Of a DNA stretch of 64,000 nt, positions 60,066 to 64,000 are shown piece by piece. Under the pieces are notes generated by a model that ran no database searches, had not been told where the DNA came from, and was given only the letters and a program-made list of their open reading frames with translations. How positions within the stretch are numbered: the stretch's first letter is position 1; the number at the start of each line of letters is the position of its first letter. The stretch comes from Paenibacillus tarimensis (lineage in GTDB: Bacteria; Bacillota; Bacilli; Paenibacillales; Paenibacillaceae). A program made the position numbers and the translations under genes. Where the stretch lies: contig NZ_JAKGAO010000011.1 in the NCBI RefSeq assembly GCF_021532315.1, positions 372,001-436,000 of the forward strand. Direction: 5' to 3'.

Positions 60066-60887
60066 TTATAAGAATTTCAGATAGTCATTTGCTTCCCTCA
60101 GCTGCTCGAATCCTGTGATTCGGCCTTCAACCCATTCCTTCAAGCCTTCCATATCCATCATCTGCTTATGCGCTTCATTGGAATAGTCCATTCTATGAAG
60201 CACCTCCTGCCATTCGAGGAACCTCTCTGTCGAAAAGTCGGGATGAGCGGTGAAGATACAGTGGTCAAATAACGGCGTTGTCTCAATACATACCAATTGA
60301 TTCTCATCAACCGTGCCATCCTTCTTCCAAGCTTCCCAGTTCAAATCCAGCGCCACAGAGGCGTCTACCGTTCCCGCCATTAATGCCCGGATGGCATCCA
60401 GCTCTCCTCCAACATGATCTCCGTGGAGGCCGACGCCAATATCAAATCTTTGCTCCGTATAGTCCGCTTCATACTCAAGACCATTCTTATGCAGATAGTT
60501 GATTGGAATCAACCTCGCTTGAGGAGAATCCACAGCCCCGAAGCCAATCGTCTTTCCCTTCAGCCCATCGAGACCGGTTATGCCGCTGTCTTTCCTGACA
60601 ATGAAGCAGGTCTTGCGGTCCCTGTCCGTATCCCTCATGGATCCCATCTGGCACTTGCCGTCTGTTCTCAGATAGGTATCCAGCCATGCCAGCGGGGAAT
60701 TCCATGCAATGTCAATTTCCCTGTCCATCAGGCCGTCGACTTGTCCTTCATAATCCTTATAGAAGACACACTCGATCTCAAGCCCTTCCTCTTTGAAAAA
60801 ATCAGCTATGATGCCCCAGATCACGGTAACCCTAGGATCATAAATAACGGCCCCGACATTTATTCTATCGTTACGCAATGAGCTCAC
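60066..60887 (-). CDS. PhnD-like substrate-binding-fold protein without signal peptide
   Basis: This 273-aa protein has the type II periplasmic-binding fold of the phosphonate (PhnD) group: INVGAVIYDPRVTVIWGIIADFFKEEGLEIECVFYKDYEGQVDGLMDREIDIAWNSPLAWLDT by parts, then LKGKTIGFGAVDSPQARLIPINYL and AGTVDASVALDLNWEAW. The N-terminus (MSSLRNDRINVG) has no signal peptide, lipobox or membrane helix, and no ABC permease or ATPase gene is near. It is therefore probably a cytosolic ligand-binding protein or enzyme. It lies 14 bases after the flavoprotein gene and 84 before the MetE-core gene, in one operon. Confidence 0.78.
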   Translation of the reverse strand: MSSLRNDRINVGAVIYDPRVTVIWGIIADFFKEEGLEIECVFYKDYEGQVDGLMDREIDIAWNSPLAWLDTYLRTDGKCQMGSMRDTDRDRKTCFIVRKDSGITGLDGLKGKTIGFGAVDSPQARLIPINYLHKNGLEYEADYTEQRFDIGVGLHGDHVGGELDAIRALMAGTVDASVALDLNWEAWKKDGTVDENQLVCIETTPLFDHCIFTAHPDFSTERFLEWQEVLHRMDYSNEAHKQMMDMEGLKEWVEGRITGFEQLREANDYLKFL

Positions 60888-60901
60888 TCCTTGTGTTGTC
60901 T

Positions 60902-62029
60902 TTACGGAATCATCTGACCGGTTAATGCTTTACCAAGCCACACAGACAGAACGTCAGCGCTTGGCGCCATAATTTGACCTGCATAGGCATCTCTTAAGAG
61001 CCTCTCCAAGGGGAGAGCCTTGTTATAAGCTTTGCCTCCGCCCACTCTCATGGCAAGCCTTCCGCATTCGATTGCGGCCTCCGAGGCAAATATTCTTGCT
61101 GACAGAATCTTGGCGAGCGCATCCGCTTCCCCGTTCGCACCTGCTCTGGCCGCTTCCAGCGTGATGGCTTTTGCGGCGGACGCATTTTTGTAAATATCCC
61201 CAATATGTATCTGAACCGTTTCAATATTAGACAGACTGCTTCCATCCGGATACTTCCTGTCCACAGCATGGCCGCTGGCCACTTCAAACATATGTAAGGC
61301 AGTGCCGCTGTATACAGCCCCCAGCCCTGTGATGAAGAATGGCGCGACCACATTGAATACCTGCTCCTGCCCCGAACCTTCCGCTCCAATGCGGTAAGAA
61401 GAGTCCAACGTTACCTGGTTAATAAGTACGGGACATGACGAATTGCCTCTCATCCCCAATCCGTTCCAATCTGACAGCCCGAAGGACAGTCCTTCCGACT
61501 CCAGAGGGAATACCCAGTTGTTTATTTGCCCTTCTTCAACAGAAGGCGCAAGAACGAGATAGTAGGACGCGTAGGCTGCAGATGTTACCATGCTCTTCTT
61601 ACCGTTGAACGTGGTCTTGTCCCCGTTGACCTCAGCTGTCATTTCCGTTATGTAAAAATGGGTGCCCGTTCCGAATTCGCTGTAGGCCAGTGCCATGAAC
61701 GTTCCGTTCTCAACAATGTCTGTAAAAACCCTCTTCTTCAACTCATCGCTTCCATGCGTTACAAGACACATCACGGCAACATTGTGCATCATATAGCAAA
61801 GAGCCGTCGTGGAGCAGGTCTCTGCGAATGCCAGACAAGCCTTGGCATGCTCTTCAAGTCCTCTGCCATAACCGCCGTATTCTTCCGGAATAAGAAGCTT
61901 CAAAAAGCCATGTTCACCCAGCTTCTTGAAAGACTCTTCAGGAAACCTCGATTCCTCGTCGGTCCGATCTGTATAGGGCAGTATGCAGGACTTTGCAAAA
62001 TCCTTGCCTTCTTGATATACGTCCTTCAT
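60902..62029 (-). CDS. Acyl-CoA dehydrogenase-fold flavoprotein
   Basis: This 375-aa protein has the acyl-CoA dehydrogenase three-domain fold: N-terminal helices (EESFKKLGEHGFLKLLIPEEYGGYGRG), a beta domain (MALAYSEFGTGTHFYITEMTAEVNGDKTTFNGKKSMVTSAAYASYYLV) and C-terminal helices ending with AMRVGGGKAYNKALPLERLLRDAYAGQIMAPSADVLSVWLG. The usual catalytic Glu position is not clear. Within the superfamily, SfnB/DszC-like enzymes are monooxygenases on sulfur compounds rather than acyl-CoA dehydrogenases. No thiolase, CoA ligase or ETF genes are near, and the partners point to one-carbon or sulfur chemistry. It is the first gene after the LysR regulator (52 bases). Confidence 0.85.
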   Translation of the reverse strand: MKDVYQEGKDFAKSCILPYTDRTDEESRFPEESFKKLGEHGFLKLLIPEEYGGYGRGLEEHAKACLAFAETCSTTALCYMMHNVAVMCLVTHGSDELKKRVFTDIVENGTFMALAYSEFGTGTHFYITEMTAEVNGDKTTFNGKKSMVTSAAYASYYLVLAPSVEEGQINNWVFPLESEGLSFGLSDWNGLGMRGNSSCPVLINQVTLDSSYRIGAEGSGQEQVFNVVAPFFITGLGAVYSGTALHMFEVASGHAVDRKYPDGSSLSNIETVQIHIGDIYKNASAAKAITLEAARAGANGEADALAKILSARIFASEAAIECGRLAMRVGGGKAYNKALPLERLLRDAYAGQIMAPSADVLSVWLGKALTGQMIP

Positions 62030-62081
62030 AGATCCTCTTCCTTTGCTTAATTATCAGCTTATTTATAAATATTACCATAAT

Positions 62082-62996
62082 CTAGTTGTGCATTGATAGT
62101 TTATCGTCTGCTTTGCAAACTGGTGGCCGCTGCCTGAAATATTCTACTGCCACTTCACGGAATTCACGAGCTGCCTGTGAAATATAGCGGCCTCTATGCC
62201 ACAACAAAGCTATCTCCCTAACCAATTCATGCTGCTCGACCTGCAGATAATGAATCCGTTCCCGTGAGTTCACTGCCGTGCTTGGTATGAAGCCAATGCC
62301 TATTCCTGCCTCCACAAGCGCGCTCAGCCTGGTAGGCTCATTGCCCTCATACACATATTTGGGTACAAAACCGGCCGACTGGCATACGGAGTCTACTAAA
62401 TCACGGGTATGGTACCCTCTCTTTACGCCGACGAACGTTTCCTCCTTGAGGTCTGTCAAAGATACACTATGACGTTCCGCCAGCCAATGACCCATTGGAA
62501 CAGCTACAAGGATGGGATCCGCAAACAATATTTCACATTCAATCCCCTCCCCTTGTATTGGAGGCGAGGAGAGGCCGTAATCGACCTCCCCCCGTTGAAG
62601 AAGCGTTACCATCTCCTGCGTGGTCAGCATCTGTACATGGAACTGAGTAGAGGGGCGTTTTTTCTTAAACTCTCGGAGGATATCCGGCAGCGTGCTTGCA
62701 TTCGTCACGGCCAATTCGATGGTGCCATGCTCCGGACTGGACCAATCGCTAATCTCCTGTTTCCCTTGTTCCAATTCGAACAAAGCTCTCTCCGCACGGC
62801 GCAGGAATCGCCTGCCGACCTCATTCAACCGGAGATTCCTCCCTGCCCGGTCGAAGAGATGTACCCCAAGGTCCTCTTCCAAGCGGTGAATTGTCTTGCT
62901 TAACGATGATTGTGTAACATGCAGGCATCGTGCCGCTTCCGTCACATGCTCCATTCGGGCTACCGTCACAAAATATTGCAGTTGAAGAAGTTCCAT
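62082..62996 (-). CDS. LysR family transcriptional regulator
   Basis: This 304-aa regulator has an N-terminal winged helix (MELLQLQYFVTVARMEHVTEAARCLHVTQSSLSKTIHRLEEDLGVHLFDR) and a LysR effector domain (about 90-290; TIELAVTNASTLPDIL, GEVDYGLSSPP, LVEAGIGIGFIPSTAV). The ALIGIG-like EAGIGIGFIP motif marks the standard co-inducer fold. It lies on the same strand just upstream of the flavoprotein-PhnD-MetE-OsmC operon and is divergent from an MFS transporter gene, so it probably controls one or both. The effector is unknown. GAGGGCGTGA lies upstream of the start. Confidence 0.93.
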   Translation of the reverse strand: MELLQLQYFVTVARMEHVTEAARCLHVTQSSLSKTIHRLEEDLGVHLFDRAGRNLRLNEVGRRFLRRAERALFELEQGKQEISDWSSPEHGTIELAVTNASTLPDILREFKKKRPSTQFHVQMLTTQEMVTLLQRGEVDYGLSSPPIQGEGIECEILFADPILVAVPMGHWLAERHSVSLTDLKEETFVGVKRGYHTRDLVDSVCQSAGFVPKYVYEGNEPTRLSALVEAGIGIGFIPSTAVNSRERIHYLQVEQHELVREIALLWHRGRYISQAAREFREVAVEYFRQRPPVCKADDKLSMHN

Positions 62997-63113
62997 TCAC
63001 GCCCTCCATTCATTCCCTCAAGTCAATGGAATCATACCATAAGATGCATTGGAGTAAATAGCTGGTATCAAGTACGATGACTACATGAGGAAGTATCGGG
63101 AGGGGTACAGAAA

Positions 63114-64000
63114 ATGAACGTTCGCAGCAGGTGGTTGATAATTTCCGTAGGTCTTGGGGTATTGTTGAACCCTTTAAATTCTTCGATGGTTGCCGTTGCT
63201 ATCCCAAGGCTGCAAAATGTATTCCAGCTTAACTTTACCGCTATCTCCTGGATCATCTTTTCCTTCTACATTGCAAGTGCAGTCTCTCAACCTGTCATAG
63301 GCAGGGCAAGTGATTTATTCGGCCGGAGGAAAATATTTCTTACTGGGCTTATAGTGGCCTTCTTTGCATCGTTATCAGCCCCATTATCACCAAGCTTCGG
63401 GTGGCTCATCGTGTTCCGCATCGTACAATCAATCGGTACGAGCATGATGATTTCCGTCGGGATGGCTATTGTTCGTATTCACATCACAGAGAAACAGGCG
63501 AGTGCGCTGTCCGTCCTAACCAGCTTCCAATCTGGAGCGGCAGCCATTGGTCCCTTTGTTGGAGGGGTATTGATTTACTGGTGGGATTGGCCTGCTATCT
63601 TTCTCATTAATATACCGTTTGTGTTGGCAAGCTTCCTGCTCGCTTGGAGGACAATTCCCAAGGAACAACCATCAGGGCACGCTATGCTCAACCAGCCCGT
63701 CCGGAAATGGCTGAAATTAATTGATGCTCCGGGAATTATTTTATTCACAGTCGGTCTAATTTCACTGCTGGTCGGTTTATTAGCGGCAAAATCATCTGGG
63801 CATGTCTCATTCGTAAATGCCAGTGCTGCGTTGACCGGTCTCGTGCTTTTATCGGCTTTCGTACGACATGAGCTAAAAGCAGCATCACCCTTTGTTCCTG
63901 TTCGCATATTAGCCAAACATCCTGCGCTGACGCTAGTTAATGTCGAATTCATGATCGTTAACGTGCTATTCTACTCGCTCTTCTTCGGGCTTCCTTCCTA
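63114..64000 (+). CDS. MFS transporter (DHA2-like drug/proton antiporter), partial
   Basis: This frame starts at ATG 63114 with GGGAGGGG eight bases upstream and runs off the right edge after about 295 residues. Visible features: TM1 with GLGVLLNPLNSSMVAVAIPRLQ, the DHA2-type loop ASDLFGRRKIFLTG (motif A, G-R-R-K), FRIVQSIGTSMMISVGMAIVR and SFQSGAAAIGPFVGGVLIYWWDWPAIFLINIP (motif C-like GPxxGG and the family N-P pair). It is likely a 14-TM exporter of drugs or metabolites. Divergent from the LysR gene, 117 bases apart, which may regulate it. Confidence 0.9.
   Translation, partial: MNVRSRWLIISVGLGVLLNPLNSSMVAVAIPRLQNVFQLNFTAISWIIFSFYIASAVSQPVIGRASDLFGRRKIFLTGLIVAFFASLSAPLSPSFGWLIVFRIVQSIGTSMMISVGMAIVRIHITEKQASALSVLTSFQSGAAAIGPFVGGVLIYWWDWPAIFLINIPFVLASFLLAWRTIPKEQPSGHAMLNQPVRKWLKLIDAPGIILFTVGLISLLVGLLAAKSSGHVSFVNASAALTGLVLLSAFVRHELKAASPFVPVRILAKHPALTLVNVEFMIVNVLFYSLFFGLPS

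Overview
The window looks like chromosome of a Gram-positive, spore-forming soil bacterium of the Paenibacillus type. Reasons: mid-range G+C, strong AGGAGG-type ribosome binding sites with frequent GTG/TTG starts, SLH-domain surface proteins, a lipoprotein-type nickel binding protein, YesN-like AraC regulators fused to membrane sensors, DUF3231 proteins, and carbohydrate enzymes such as a PL9 pectate lyase and an AA10 chitin/cellulose monooxygenase with CBM5/12 modules. I saw no rRNA, tRNA, CRISPR array, prophage or intact insertion sequence.

Layout. 1-2.4 kb: glycine cleavage genes gcvT-gcvPA (gcvPA runs off the left edge), driven by a promoter embedded in a perfect 16-bp inverted repeat. 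2.7-10.4 kb: LLM flavin oxidoreductase, a 7TM diguanylate cyclase, a ThDP enzyme with a carboxymuconolactone-decarboxylase-like partner, and a GAF-PAS-GGDEF-EAL protein. 10.6-11.7 kb: first DUF3231 protein. 11.8-21.1 kb: pectin/KDG locus with kdgK, kdgT, an orphan TctC-type binding protein and a membrane AraC regulator on the minus strand, then a decayed stretch (response-regulator stub, truncated sugar ABC permease), a small membrane protein and a secreted PL9 pectate lyase with a structured 5' leader. 21.2-24.1 kb: VanRS-like two-component system. 24.1-26.7 kb: gene remnants around an intact MerR/CPRC thioredoxin-like pair. 26.7-30.6 kb: malate:quinone oxidoreductase, a VOC protein, an ECF sigma factor with a VOC-like tail, and an aspartate/glutamate racemase. 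30.6-33.5 kb: small membrane proteins and a second DUF3231 protein. 33.6-40.1 kb: LPMO, DinB, a WYL regulator, a BCCT transporter and a MidA-like methyltransferase. 40.2-45.4 kb: nikABCDE-type operon with a Fur-box-like promoter. 45.5-48.2 kb: chemoreceptor with a membrane-anchored lectin-fold partner. 48.6-50.5 kb: AraC regulator divergent from an SDR. 50.6-56.5 kb: two divergent SLH-type surface proteins (M13 metallopeptidase and a 1089-aa S-layer-like protein). 56.7-58.2 kb: ECF sigma with SnoaL domain and an SRPBCC protein. 58.3-63.0 kb: LysR - acyl-CoA-dehydrogenase-like flavoprotein - cytosolic PhnD-like protein - MetE-core enzyme - OsmC-like protein. 63.1 kb-end: partial MFS transporter.

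How genes work together. The PL9 lyase, KDG permease and KDG kinase form a coherent pectin route (extracellular cleavage, uptake, phosphorylation). The nik genes form one transporter whose promoter suggests Fur-family control. The most novel-looking unit is the 58.3-62.0 kb operon. It combines a methionine-synthase catalytic core, a flavoprotein of the acyl-CoA dehydrogenase/SfnB/DszC fold, a PhnD-like protein with no export signal, and an OsmC-fold protein in which both catalytic cysteine positions read as serine. I infer an uncharacterised one-carbon/organosulfur pathway. All functions come from reading the sequence and from family knowledge; no database search was run.
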